A stretch of 64,000 nt of DNA from Nocardia wallacei (GCF_029868745.1 NZ_JARWOP010000358.1:22538-86537); one strand, 5' to 3'; counted from the first letter of the stretch, positions 33,538 to 42,739 are shown. Numbers and translations are program-made. The notes: generated from the sequence alone by a model not told the origin.

Positions 33538-33578
33538 GCAACTTGTTGGTTGCAATATTATCGCAACCAACAAGTTGC
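33538..33578. promoter_or_regulatory. 41-bp palindrome with perfect 16-bp arms, operator of the SRPBCC-ArsR operon
   Basis: GCAACTTGTTGGTTGC and its exact complement GCAACCAACAAGTTGC flank the nine bases AATATTATC. It lies 17 bp before the SRPBCC start. The two TTGTTGG-type half-sites could each bind a winged-helix dimer. The downstream ArsR-family protein is the likely ligand. Confidence 0.75.
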
Positions 33579-33595
33579 TACTAATGGAGGTGGGT

Positions 33596-34030
33596 ATGGG
33601 ATTTCCCGATCGCATCGAGCGGACGATCGAGCTGGCACATCCGCCGGCGAAGGTCTGGGCGGCGTTGACCACCGCCGAGGGATTGAGCAGCTGGGCCGGC
33701 AACGCGGCTGGCATCGAGCTCCGGCCGGGCGGTCAGGCGTGGATGCGCTGGGACGAGGCAGGACACACAGCGGACATGCGGGTGGAACGCGTGGAGGAAC
33801 CTTATGTCTTCGGGTTCACCTGGCAGATCTTCGGCCTTTCCGAGGACGATCCCCGCCGCACGTACGTGGAGTTCACGCTCGAGCCGGTAGCGACCGGTAC
33901 CCGGCTGACCGTGGTCGAGTCCGGTTTCGCACAGCTCGCGGAGGACGCCTACAAATCGGCGTTCGAGGGCAATACGCGCGGCTGGCAGAACGAACTCGGC
34001 GAGCTGGCCGACTACCTCGATGCGGCCTGA
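33596..34030 (+). CDS. SRPBCC/AHSA1-domain protein
   Basis: A 144-residue START-like fold protein: IERTIELAHPPAKVWAALTT at the N-terminus, the central strand VEEPYVFGFTWQIFG and the C-terminal helix NTRGWQNELGELADYL. Such proteins bind small hydrophobic ligands and often pair with ArsR-type regulators, as here. ATG 33596 follows GGAGGTGGGT. The last 11 bases overlap the ArsR gene start, so the two are co-translated. The ligand is unknown. Confidence 0.82.
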   Translation: MGFPDRIERTIELAHPPAKVWAALTTAEGLSSWAGNAAGIELRPGGQAWMRWDEAGHTADMRVERVEEPYVFGFTWQIFGLSEDDPRRTYVEFTLEPVATGTRLTVVESGFAQLAEDAYKSAFEGNTRGWQNELGELADYLDAA

Positions 34031-34352
34031 CCAGGAGGCGATTGCCGAACAGGTCTTCGTGGCGCTGGCAGACCAGAGCCGGCGCACGATCCTCGCCGCA
34101 CTGGCGACCGCCGGGCCCGCCACGGCGACCGACCTGGCCGCCCGGCTGCCGATCACCCGGCAGGCGATCGCCAAACATCTGACGCTGCTGTCCGAGGCCG
34201 GTCTGGTGACCGCCGAACCGGGCGAGCGCCGCCGGGTGCGCTACCGATTGCGTTCCGCGCCGATGCGGGTGGCGCAACAATTTCTCGCTGCGCTCGCGCG
34301 CGACTGGGACGGCCCACTCGACACGTTGAAGAACAGCCTCGACCGATCCTGA
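34020..34352 (+). CDS. ArsR-family transcriptional regulator
   Basis: A 110-residue winged-helix protein (FVALADQSRRTILAALAT, then PITRQAIAKHLTLLSEAGLV and the wing GERRRVRYRLR). It has no Cys, so it does not sense metal thiolates. It belongs to the ArsR group that travels with SRPBCC proteins and probably responds to an organic ligand or protein partner. It overlaps the SRPBCC gene by 11 bp and probably represses the operon through the 41-bp palindrome. Confidence 0.85.
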   Translation: MRPDQEAIAEQVFVALADQSRRTILAALATAGPATATDLAARLPITRQAIAKHLTLLSEAGLVTAEPGERRRVRYRLRSAPMRVAQQFLAALARDWDGPLDTLKNSLDRS

Positions 34353-34380
34353 TCCACGGATCCGAACCAGGAGTTTCACC

Positions 34381-35166
34381 ATGAAGACACCGCCGATCGT
34401 CTCACAGCACGATTGGGAGGCAGCGCGCCTGCGGCTGCTGACGAAAGAGAAGGAAGTGATGCGGGCCCACGACGCGCTGGCGGCGCAACGACGCCGGATG
34501 CCGTGGGTGGCAGTCGAGAAGGAGTACTCGTTCCGGGGGCCCGAAGGCCCGATGAGCCTGCTCGACCTCTTTCGAGGCCGCCGTCAGCTGATCATCTACC
34601 GCGCGTTCTTCGAGCCTGGTGTGCTCGGCTGGCCCGAGCACGCCTGCCGCGGCTGTTCCATGATCGCCGACCATATCGGCAATCTCGCGCACCTCAACGC
34701 CCGTGACACCACGCTCGCCTTCGTCTCGCGCGCACCGCAACCCGAGATCGCCCGGGTACAGGCGCGGATGGGCTGGTCGGGAATCCCGTGGTACACCCTC
34801 ACCGACGAGTTCGACAAGGACTTCGGCGTCGATGAATGGCACGGCACCAACGCCTTCATCCGGGAGGGCGACCGCGTGTATCGCACCTACTTCATCAACC
34901 GCCGGGGCGACGAATACTTCGGGAATACCTGGAGCTACCTGGATATGACGGCCCTCGGCCGCCAGGAGGACTGGGAGGATTCGCCCGAGGGCTACCCGCG
35001 AACACCGGCATACACCTGGTGGAACTGGCACGACGAGTACGCCGCCCCCGTCGATGACACCGCGCCGGAGTGGATGGACAAGGTAGCCGCCGCCATCGAC
35101 CGGGGCGAAGCCGGCAACCAGCGGACGCAAGCGCCACACGACTGCTGCGCACACCCGGCCCAGTGA
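34381..35166 (+). CDS. DUF899 thioredoxin-like protein
   Basis: A 261-residue DUF899 protein. Features are MPWVAVEKEYSFRGPEG near residue 40, a CRGCSM dithiol motif near residue 83, and the aromatic C-terminal segment YPRTPAYTWWNWHDEY. These proteins have a thioredoxin-like fold and are presumed oxidoreductases of unknown substrate. It follows the ArsR gene by 28 bp with AGGAG before the ATG, so it belongs to that operon. A Cys/His-containing tail (HDCCAH) is unusual. Confidence 0.82.
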   Translation: MKTPPIVSQHDWEAARLRLLTKEKEVMRAHDALAAQRRRMPWVAVEKEYSFRGPEGPMSLLDLFRGRRQLIIYRAFFEPGVLGWPEHACRGCSMIADHIGNLAHLNARDTTLAFVSRAPQPEIARVQARMGWSGIPWYTLTDEFDKDFGVDEWHGTNAFIREGDRVYRTYFINRRGDEYFGNTWSYLDMTALGRQEDWEDSPEGYPRTPAYTWWNWHDEYAAPVDDTAPEWMDKVAAAIDRGEAGNQRTQAPHDCCAHPAQ

Positions 35167-35549
35167 TCAACCCGCCCGCTCCGGCCACGTCCTGGACCAG
35201 CCGGACCGGAGCGGCGCTGGCGCTGCTCTCGGCGACACTGCACGCGGCCTGCGACGGAACCCATTGCGCCACAGTGTGGTCGGTCGTCCTGCCCGCGTTG
35301 ATGTCGCTGGGTTGTTTGTGGTGCGCCTGGCATCTGTGGACCCGCCCCTCCCCCGCCGCCTGGGCCATGACCGCGGCGATGAGCACCGCCATGCTGACGC
35401 TGCACTACCTCGCCCCGATGCCGGGCGCACTGATGCACGGGGCCTTCCTGGCCGCCCTCGCCGAGACGGCACTGTCCGGCGCGGTGCTGCTCCGCAATCA
35501 CCTGACAGGGCGGCGCCCGCAATCAGACGCTCAGTGCAGCACTCCGTAG
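35163..35549 (+). CDS. small four-helix membrane protein
   Basis: A 128-residue membrane protein with four hydrophobic segments. Several Cys and His residues lie near the membrane (HAACDGTHC, LGCLWCAWH, MLTLHY, LMHGAF), which could bind a metal or heme. The family is not recognised. The GTG start overlaps the DUF899 stop (GTGA), so it is the last gene of the SRPBCC-ArsR-DUF899 operon. It overlaps the 3' end of the convergent secreted-protein gene by 19 bp. Confidence 0.6.
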   Translation: MINPPAPATSWTSRTGAALALLSATLHAACDGTHCATVWSVVLPALMSLGCLWCAWHLWTRPSPAAWAMTAAMSTAMLTLHYLAPMPGALMHGAFLAALAETALSGAVLLRNHLTGRRPQSDAQCSTP

Positions 35550-36001
35550 GTCGCCGCGATGGTGAAGCCGTGCGCTCCGGCCTCGCAGCTGACCGTGCCC
35601 TGGAATCCGACGCCGCACGTGATGTTCTCCAGCGTGAGGCGATGTCCTTCCGGCAGCACTTTCGCGCCGCCGGGAGAGGTGAAGATCGGTGCCGCGGAGA
35701 CCACGTACCGGGCAACCTCGGTGCTGGTGACGCGGACTTGATTCGTCCCCTCGGGGGCATCCATCGGCACGGCGTCGCACCCGGCCGGTCCGTCGCCGGC
35801 GTGGATGGCGCACGCACGCCCATCCGGTGTCCGGAAGAACACGCCTCCGAATTCCGTACTGTCCGTGCGGTATTCGCCGATATCGACAGGTGTCAGCCGA
35901 TCGAGGTCGGATTCGGCGACCGCTCGGCCGGTAGCGAGCCCCGCGACGGCGGCCAGCAGCGTCACGACCGGTACCGCGAAAAGGAATGAGCGAGCGGGCA
36001 T
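35531..36001 (-). CDS. secreted protein of unknown function
   Basis: A 156-residue precursor with a Sec signal peptide (PARSFLFAVPVVTLLAAVAG, cleavage near AVA-ES) and a strong GGAGG ribosome binding site before ATG 36001. The mature domain contains four Cys (CAIH, CDAV, CGVG, CEAG) and a beta-rich pattern like other small actinobacterial extracellular proteins. No catalytic motif is visible. Confidence 0.7.
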   Translation of the reverse strand: MPARSFLFAVPVVTLLAAVAGLATGRAVAESDLDRLTPVDIGEYRTDSTEFGGVFFRTPDGRACAIHAGDGPAGCDAVPMDAPEGTNQVRVTSTEVARYVVSAAPIFTSPGGAKVLPEGHRLTLENITCGVGFQGTVSCEAGAHGFTIAATYGVLH

Positions 36002-36134
36002 CCGAACCTCCAACGAGTGATCTGTGCGCCTGGCAGAACACTGTCGCATGCTACCGATCGATGGTGACACCTCGGCCCGTCATTTCAAGAGGCTGCCCGC
36101 ATCGACGGGCAGCGGGAGTCCGGTGGGCCAAGCC

Positions 36135-36530
36135 GGGCAGAGCTGCGCGTGCGGTACCCGGATCCTCGTCCAGGACTCGATCTACGACGAGTTCATGGCG
36201 AAGTTTCTCGCCGTGGTCACCTCGGCCACCGTCGGCGACCCCTTCGACCCGCACGTCCTCGTCGGACCCGTGATCAGCCAGGCCGCGGCCGACCGGATCC
36301 TGCACACGATCGAGCGCGCGGTCACCGAGAAGATGGGCGAACTGGTCACCGGTGGCCGCCGCATCGGCGGCGACCTCGCCGCCGGATCGATATGGATCAA
36401 CCGCAACAGCGACATCTCTCCCCAAAGCCCTTACGGCGGATACAAACACAGCGGTACCGGGCGTGCCGGGGGGCTGGAAGGACTCCACGAGTTCCAGCAG
36501 GTCAAAAACATCCGCATCGCCATGCCGTGA
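36135..36530 (+). pseudogene. aldehyde dehydrogenase remnant with two deletions
   Basis: The frame holds recognisable ALDH pieces: GQSCACGTRILV around the catalytic Cys, SATVGDPFDPHVLVGPVIS, and the C-terminal SPQSPYGGYKHSGTGRAGG. The roughly 250-residue N-terminal cofactor domain is missing. About 90 residues are also absent around 36370, where VTGGRRIGG runs straight into LAAGSIWIN. An active enzyme cannot form. This is the decayed product of at least two deletions. Confidence 0.75.
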
Positions 36531-36551
36531 GGGGCGCGGGAATGCGCGCAA

Positions 36552-37538
36552 CTAGAGCAGTCGCTTGTCGATCAGGTTCCAATAGTGCCGACCCAGAGCT
36601 GTCAGCTCGCAGGCCTGGTTTTCCATGGCGGCGTGCCACATGTGTGGGGCTCCGAGGGGTCTCACGAGATGCACCTTCACATAGTTCTGGAGGACCGCGA
36701 ACAAGGCGGTGTGGGCGGAGTCGGGAGGCGGAACGGTGGCGTCTTCCGCGCCCGACCGGTACGGCTCGTAGCTCGGATCCAATGCGAACGGCGTAGCCGG
36801 ATCCGGGAACAGGGTGGTGAGCATTTGCAATTCGGTCAGCTCGATCGGTGCGTTCACCTCGCGTAAGGAGACGAACCTCGTGACATTCGTCTTGAAGACC
36901 GGACGCTGTGCCCAGGAACCGAGTGACTGGTCGATGTGAGCGTAGACGCTGCCCGGCGTGATCGCGCCCACCAGATTCGCCGCGGCGCCGCTGAGCGCGT
37001 CGATGAACAGATTGGTGAACACGCCCGACCCGCCGCCTGGCGTCTCCATCGCATACTGCGTGGCCGTGGACGCGGTAAGGATGGTCACGCCCTCGGAAAT
37101 CTCGGTCATATTCGTCGTGTGCGCATTGCTGCCCGCCACGCCGCTGTGACAGCTGTCCAGGACGACGACCTTGTTCTGCGCATTCGACCTGTTCGCGAAG
37201 GAGAGAACCTCGGCCAGCGGAAGACCGTCGTCTCCGGATTCGCAGTCGCTGGCGCACAGATAACCCCAGCTGTCCTCGATGCTGCCATGGCCGGCAAAGT
37301 AGAACAGGGCAATCTGCGAATTGTCGGCGAACAGCTCCCGTACCGCATGCTTCAACTCGCGCCGAGTTACTTTCGACTCGGGGCCGGTCCCGACGAGTAA
37401 CTGAGGCGTCGGAAAATTCAGGGAACCGTCGGCATTCCGCTCGAGAACAGCGCGGACGCCATGCGCGTCGTTCACCGCGCCGCTGAGGCATCCGACCCGG
37501 TCGTAGTAGTCGATCCCGACTATCAATGCTTTACGCAT
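36552..37538 (-). CDS. caspase-family (C14) protease
   Basis: A 328-residue protein with a caspase-like domain in residues 1 to about 230. The catalytic dyad is intact: His84 in YFAGHGS and Cys130 in LDSCHSG. It starts RKALIVGIDYYD, the usual first strand with the following loop. The C-terminal 90 residues are not recognised and may bind the partner. It lies 32 bp downstream of the TIR-WD40 gene on the same strand, so both are probably on one transcript. Bacterial caspase-like proteases often act as cell-death effectors in immune systems; that role is inferred from the partner. Confidence 0.85.
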   Translation of the reverse strand: MRKALIVGIDYYDRVGCLSGAVNDAHGVRAVLERNADGSLNFPTPQLLVGTGPESKVTRRELKHAVRELFADNSQIALFYFAGHGSIEDSWGYLCASDCESGDDGLPLAEVLSFANRSNAQNKVVVLDSCHSGVAGSNAHTTNMTEISEGVTILTASTATQYAMETPGGGSGVFTNLFIDALSGAAANLVGAITPGSVYAHIDQSLGSWAQRPVFKTNVTRFVSLREVNAPIELTELQMLTTLFPDPATPFALDPSYEPYRSGAEDATVPPPDSAHTALFAVLQNYVKVHLVRPLGAPHMWHAAMENQACELTALGRHYWNLIDKRLL

Positions 37539-37570
37539 CGCCGGCTCCGATATCGACCGCGTTCATCGGT

Positions 37571-40369
37571 TCAGCAAGAAGGATCATATTCGACATCCGG
37601 CGAGACCCACTTCTTCCAGTTTTCCTCGGATATTCCCGCGGTCAATTTCGCGCACAATTCGGCGACCAGCTCTTCCGGTCCCGGCCATATCAGCACGCCG
37701 CCGTCACTACTCGCCGACACGATGCGTTTGCCGTCCGCACTGAAGGCGATCTTGTGGACTTCCGAGTGGTGACCAGGCATCGGTGAGCCGACGGCGGTAC
37801 CGGTTCGGCCGTTCCACAGCCGTATCGTCCCGTCGGCGCCGCCGGTCACGAGGTACTTTCCGTCCGGACTGAACGCCACCGCCCACACTTCGTCCTGATG
37901 CCCGGTCATGAGCTCGGATATCGGCTTGGTAGTCGCTCGATCCCAGATCCTGACGGTGCCGTCGAGTCCGCCGGACGCCAGGCGCGCACCATCGGCGCTG
38001 AACGCCACACTGGACGTGCCGATCGTCAGCTCCATCAGGTCGCCCATCTGCTTGCCGGTTTCGACATCCCAGATCCGGACGCCCTCGATTCCCGACGATG
38101 CCAGGTAGCGTCCGTCCGGGCTGAAAGAAAGTCCGGCGGCGAACACTTCGTGACCCTCGATCGTGGGTCCGAATCTCTCGCCGGAATTCGCGTTCCAAAG
38201 ACTCACACCACCGTCCTCGCCGCTCGATGCGAATATCTTTCCGTGCGGGCTGAAGGCGATGGAAAGAATTTTGGTCTGGTACGCGTTGACCGGGCGGGAG
38301 AGCTGCATTCCGGTGCGAGTGCCGAACAACAGAATTCTGCCGTGGTCACCCACCGCCAGCTGTGACAGGTCATCGGCGACAGCCACGGCGGACGGTATCA
38401 GGTTCTCACTGGACACTTCGGCCCCGACCGTAGCCCCGGACGCTGTGTCCCGAATTCGAATAGCGCCGTGCGGGGCAGCGACGACCACATATTCTCCATT
38501 CGACGTGAACCCCAACATTTTGTCGCGTGTCGGCTCGCCGGGAACAATTTCACCGACGGACTGGTAAATATCTGTATGCCAGAACCGCATTGTGCCGTCG
38601 TCACCTCTCGAAACGACGATATCGCCACCGGCACCGAACCGGACTTGCCGCACGTCGCCGGCATGCCCGAGGAGAGGCGGGCGGGACTGCTTTCCCATCG
38701 ACGTATCCCACACCCTGATGGTCCGGTCCGCCGCTCCGGATACCACGAAGCGGCCGTCCGGGCTGAACGACACGTCGTTGACCCAGTCTTGATGTCCGGT
38801 CAGCGGGCCGCCGATCGGCTGGCCGGTGTTCGAATCCCACAGGCGCACCGTGTCGTCATCGCTGCCGGAAGCAAGGCGCGAACCATCGGGGCTGAACGCG
38901 ACACTCGCCACCCATGATTCGTGGCCCACGAGCGGTTGGCCGATCTGCCGGCCCGTCGAGGTATCCCAGAGACGGACGGTCCTGTCCGCCCGATCGAGAT
39001 TGCCGATCACCAGGCCCGCGCCGGAAGCCAACCGCCGTCCATCGGGGCTGTAGGCGATCGCGCTCACGAATCCTTCGTGTCCCCGCAGGGGTTCGCCGAT
39101 TCGGGTCCCGGTCGCCACATCCCAGAGTCGGATGGTGCCATCCTGACTGCCGGTTGCGATCTGTCGACCGTCGGGACTCACCGCGAGACCGCTGGGCTCC
39201 TGCTGTCCCGTCGATATCGGATTCGCGGTCCGCGATCCGTTCCGCATATCCCAGACCGATACCTCGCCGTTGTCGTTGCCTATCGCGACGACCGTAGCCG
39301 TGTCGTTGTAGGCGGTATTTTTGCCCTTTACGATGCGGACCGGGCTGGATGCTTCCACCGAATTTCCGGTGCGCGCGTCCCACGTCCGTACGTTTCCGTC
39401 GGAGGCTTGCAGCAGTATCCGGTTACCGTCGGGGGTGACGGCGAAATCGCCGCCCAGCGAATTGGATTCGATAATCTTCACCGTGTCCCGCTTTTCGGCA
39501 ACGGCGTCCCACAGCGCTCCGGTGTCGGCCTCGCCGGTCAGGGCGAGTGAGGCGACGAGCTGCTGGATAGCCCGCACGTCACCGCCCGACTGGGCGCCGG
39601 CCAGCATCGCCCGTGCCTGCGACACCAGCGAGACCGAAATCGCTTGATTTCGCTGCCGAACGGCTTCTCTCTGTTGCTTGATCGCGTACACCGCCGCGGA
39701 CGTCGCCGTCAGCGCGAATACCAACAGCAGGCTGATGCCGATTCGACGGAAGCGACGAAATCGGCGCTGCTCACGCAGATCCTCACTGGCCAATTCGTAT
39801 TTCGGTTTGCCGTGTATCGGCGCGGCCAAGTCGGTGAGTTTTTCGCGAAACAGGGGCGCGTTGAAGTCCCAGGGCGCGTCCGGGCCGACATCGACATAGA
39901 AGGGTTCCGCGGGCAGCACCCCGCGCCGGGTCAGCACCGGTAGTGCGGCATCGGAGGTCTGCGGGTCGAAGCTCCCGGTCAGTGGTAGCCATTTGACAGC
40001 GCCGCTCCCGACCACATACATCAGGCTGTCGGGACCGCGCCGTTCCAGCCAGTACGTGACCTCGTCGTTCACCCATTTCGACCCGGCGGCATGCGGGGAA
40101 AGGACGACGATCATGTATCGCGAGTGGTCCATCGCATCCGTAACTTTCTGCCACAGATCGGGACTGGCGGTCAGATCGGTAGCGTCACGGAATACGCGCA
40201 GGGCATGAAGCCGTCCCAGCTTTCGCGCGATTCTGTGCAGCCCTCGTTGGACCCCGGATGCGATGGCCCGATCAGCGTGCGAATACGACAGAAACACGTC
40301 GTAGGTTGTCTTCTGGGTGGTGATCGCGTTGTCCGCCGGCGAACGGCGCCTGCCGAGTCCGATTGCCAT
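37571..40369 (-). CDS. TIR-transmembrane-WD40 (14 repeats) protein
   Basis: A 932-residue protein. Residues 23-110 are a TIR domain (YDVFLSYSHADRA, RVFRDATDL), with the catalytic-type glutamate Glu103 in the SKWVNDE motif, so NAD cleavage is possible. A transmembrane helix lies at about 210-230 after a basic stretch, followed by a helical region (residues 231-300). Fourteen WD40 repeats fill the remainder, enough for two seven-bladed propellers. The best repeats read SPDGxxxASGSxDxTVRLWD. ATG 40369 is preferred; the frame could start at 40498. The propellers probably sense a ligand and the TIR signals to the caspase encoded next. Confidence 0.85.
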   Translation of the reverse strand: MAIGLGRRRSPADNAITTQKTTYDVFLSYSHADRAIASGVQRGLHRIARKLGRLHALRVFRDATDLTASPDLWQKVTDAMDHSRYMIVVLSPHAAGSKWVNDEVTYWLERRGPDSLMYVVGSGAVKWLPLTGSFDPQTSDAALPVLTRRGVLPAEPFYVDVGPDAPWDFNAPLFREKLTDLAAPIHGKPKYELASEDLREQRRFRRFRRIGISLLLVFALTATSAAVYAIKQQREAVRQRNQAISVSLVSQARAMLAGAQSGGDVRAIQQLVASLALTGEADTGALWDAVAEKRDTVKIIESNSLGGDFAVTPDGNRILLQASDGNVRTWDARTGNSVEASSPVRIVKGKNTAYNDTATVVAIGNDNGEVSVWDMRNGSRTANPISTGQQEPSGLAVSPDGRQIATGSQDGTIRLWDVATGTRIGEPLRGHEGFVSAIAYSPDGRRLASGAGLVIGNLDRADRTVRLWDTSTGRQIGQPLVGHESWVASVAFSPDGSRLASGSDDDTVRLWDSNTGQPIGGPLTGHQDWVNDVSFSPDGRFVVSGAADRTIRVWDTSMGKQSRPPLLGHAGDVRQVRFGAGGDIVVSRGDDGTMRFWHTDIYQSVGEIVPGEPTRDKMLGFTSNGEYVVVAAPHGAIRIRDTASGATVGAEVSSENLIPSAVAVADDLSQLAVGDHGRILLFGTRTGMQLSRPVNAYQTKILSIAFSPHGKIFASSGEDGGVSLWNANSGERFGPTIEGHEVFAAGLSFSPDGRYLASSGIEGVRIWDVETGKQMGDLMELTIGTSSVAFSADGARLASGGLDGTVRIWDRATTKPISELMTGHQDEVWAVAFSPDGKYLVTGGADGTIRLWNGRTGTAVGSPMPGHHSEVHKIAFSADGKRIVSASSDGGVLIWPGPEELVAELCAKLTAGISEENWKKWVSPDVEYDPSC

Positions 40370-40642
40370 CGAGTACCGTCGGTCCTTCCGCTTGCACTCC
40401 GCTTTCGCGATAACGCGGAAAACCAGCATCAGGCCGAAACCCGGCGCACTGTAGGGTCTTTCGTCACCCACAGGCCCCGTATCCGACCACCCACACAAAC
40501 AACGCCGACCGCCTCACCCGTCCTGATCGATCGAGACAGGTTGGCCGCCAAGACAGTATGAATCTTCTTGCACGGCAAAGACTTTGGGCGGGCGGCGGTT
40601 GAGTTCGGATCCCGGATCCTCGGCCGGACGAACCGCGACGGA

Positions 40643-41563
40643 TCAGGGCGACCCGGGTTGAGGAGAGTGGCGGGTGGGCTCTGCCGCCCGCGATGGCGTA
40701 GCTGCCCAGCTGGCAAGGAGTTTGAGCCGGTCTTCGGAGGCGGTGCCGGGCTCGGCGGTGTAGGTGATCAGGTTGTGGACGGCGCGGCCGGACAGGGGTA
40801 GTTCGAGGTCGCGGAAGGTCAGTTCGAGGTGGCCGACGTCGGGGTGCTGGAGCCGTTTAATGCCGTCGTGGCGGATCAGGACGTCGTGGGCGGCCCAGAG
40901 GTCGCGGAATTCGGGGCTGAGGGTGGACAGTTCGCCGATGAGTTCGCGCAGTGCGCGGTCGCGGGGCTCGCGGCCGGCCTCGGCGCGCAGCAGGGCGGCG
41001 GTGGCATTGCCGGCGGCGTCCCAGTCGACGAAGAAGTCGTGTGCGCCGGGGTCGAGGAAGACGTAGCGGGCGATGTTGGGGCGGCCGCGCGGGTCGATGG
41101 TGGCGCTGTCGAACATCGGCGCGTGCAGGGCTCGGGCCAGGGCGTTGCCGGCGACGACGTCCGTGCGGCCGTTTCGGATGAACGCCGAGGACATGGTCAT
41201 GGAATCGAGCAGCCACTGGACCGGGGGCGGGACCTCGACGTCCCGCCGACGCGACGGCGTGCGACTCGCGAGCCGCGCCGACCGGGCCAGGTCGAACAGG
41301 TACGTGCGTTCGTCGTCGTCCAGTTGCAGGGCGCGAGCGACCGCGTCGAGGACGTCTTCGGACACGCCGCCGATGTGCCCTTTCTCCAGCCGCGTGTACC
41401 ACTCCGTGCTCACACCGGCGAGGACGGCGACTTCCTCGCGCCGCAGCCCGGCGACCCGGCGACGGGCGTTGGTCGGCAGTCCGACCTGTGCCGGGGTGAT
41501 CTTGGCGCGCCGGCTGGCAAGGAAGTGCCGGATTTCGCCGCGACTTCCGGGCTGCTGGTCCAT
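40643..41563 (-). CDS. XRE-family regulator with MmyB-like ligand domain
   Basis: A 306-residue protein with an N-terminal HTH (REEVAVLAGVSTEWYTRLEKG) preceded by the conserved RRxxGLRREE segment, and a C-terminal MmyB-like PAS-type domain (NGRTDVVAGNALARAL, LWAAHDVLIRHDG, LELPLSGRAVHNLITYTAEPG). These regulators commonly control a divergent oxidoreductase gene, and an aldo/keto reductase gene is divergent here across about 150 bp. The ligand is often a lipid or fatty acid. A GTG at 41572 is an alternative start. Confidence 0.85.
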   Translation of the reverse strand: MDQQPGSRGEIRHFLASRRAKITPAQVGLPTNARRRVAGLRREEVAVLAGVSTEWYTRLEKGHIGGVSEDVLDAVARALQLDDDERTYLFDLARSARLASRTPSRRRDVEVPPPVQWLLDSMTMSSAFIRNGRTDVVAGNALARALHAPMFDSATIDPRGRPNIARYVFLDPGAHDFFVDWDAAGNATAALLRAEAGREPRDRALRELIGELSTLSPEFRDLWAAHDVLIRHDGIKRLQHPDVGHLELTFRDLELPLSGRAVHNLITYTAEPGTASEDRLKLLASWAATPSRAAEPTRHSPQPGSP

Positions 41564-41716
41564 GTTATTCACGGTAACCGCTGGTCACGGCGCGAGGGGG
41601 GTTGAGGTCATACCCCCTATAAACGCGACCTTCTCTGGTGGCGGCCATCGCGGTCTCCTGGAGATGGAACGTTCCGACACGATAGTGACAAGAAACTGAG
41701 ACCGGAGGTAGGCGAT

Positions 41717-42670
41717 ATGACGAGCGAGACGCTGACGGCGCCGGCGGTGGCGCTGGGCACATGGGCCTGGGGAGACAGCGGCCAGGCGGGCGACGGTTAT
41801 TTCGGCAGTCAGCTGACCCGGTCCGGCCTGCGAGAGGTCGTCGAGAAGGCCCAATCGAACGGGTTCACCCTGTGGGACACCGCGGCGGTGTACGGCATGG
41901 GCCATTCGGAGACGGTCCTCGCTCGGGCGCTGAAAGGCTACGCGCGCAACGAGTTCCAGCTGTCGACGAAGTTCACCCCGCAGATCGCGGGCGACGGCGA
42001 TGATCCGGTCGCGGACATGCTGGAACAAAGCCTCGACCGAATGGGCACCGACTATGTGGATCTGTATTGGATCCACAACCCCGCCGACGTGACCCGTTGG
42101 ACGCCGCATCTGATACCGCTGCTGCGCAGCGGCAGGATCAAGCATGTCGGCGTCTCGAACCACAACCTGAAGGAAATCGCTCTCGCCGATCAGATACTCG
42201 GCGAGGCCGGCTTCCGGGTGGAGGCGGTCCAGAACCACTACAGCCTCCTGTACCGGAGTTCCGAGCGCGCGGGCATTCTCGAGCACTGCCGCGCGCACGA
42301 CGTGCGGTTCTTCTCCTACATGGTCCTCGAGCAAGGGGCGCTGACCGGCAAGTACAGTCCGGCCCATCCATTGCCGGAGGGCAGCAGCCGGGCGGCGGTG
42401 TACAACGGCATCCTGCCTCAACTGCAGGTGCTGACCGACAGGATGGAGGCGATCGGCGCGGACCGAGGCGCGTCCGCCGCCGACGTCGCCATCGCCTGGG
42501 CCATCGCCAAAGGGACCACGCCGATCATCGGGGTCACGAAGGCGAATTACATCGACGGGCTGATCCGAGCCCAGGGCATCCAACTCGCCGACGAGGAGAT
42601 CTCGGAGCTGGAGGCGCTGGCGGACGCCGCCGACGTCGACACGCGCGGCAGCTGGGAACACGACATGTAG
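41717..42670 (+). CDS. aldo/keto reductase
   Basis: A 317-residue TIM-barrel NADPH-dependent reductase. The tetrad can be placed: Asp and Tyr in LWDTAAVYGMGHSE, Lys in QLSTKFTP and the His of WIHNP. The NADPH-binding signature lies in TPIIGVTKANYIDGL. GGAGGT precedes the ATG. It is divergent from an MmyB-type regulator, the usual control arrangement. It belongs to a YajO/PLP-reductase-like branch; the natural aldehyde or ketone is unknown. Confidence 0.88.
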   Translation: MTSETLTAPAVALGTWAWGDSGQAGDGYFGSQLTRSGLREVVEKAQSNGFTLWDTAAVYGMGHSETVLARALKGYARNEFQLSTKFTPQIAGDGDDPVADMLEQSLDRMGTDYVDLYWIHNPADVTRWTPHLIPLLRSGRIKHVGVSNHNLKEIALADQILGEAGFRVEAVQNHYSLLYRSSERAGILEHCRAHDVRFFSYMVLEQGALTGKYSPAHPLPEGSSRAAVYNGILPQLQVLTDRMEAIGADRGASAADVAIAWAIAKGTTPIIGVTKANYIDGLIRAQGIQLADEEISELEALADAADVDTRGSWEHDM

Positions 42671-42739
42671 CAGTCGGCGGCGGCCCGCTGGTCTCACGCA
42701 AACAAGACTGGCTGGGAAGTACTGATACTTTGGGAAGCC

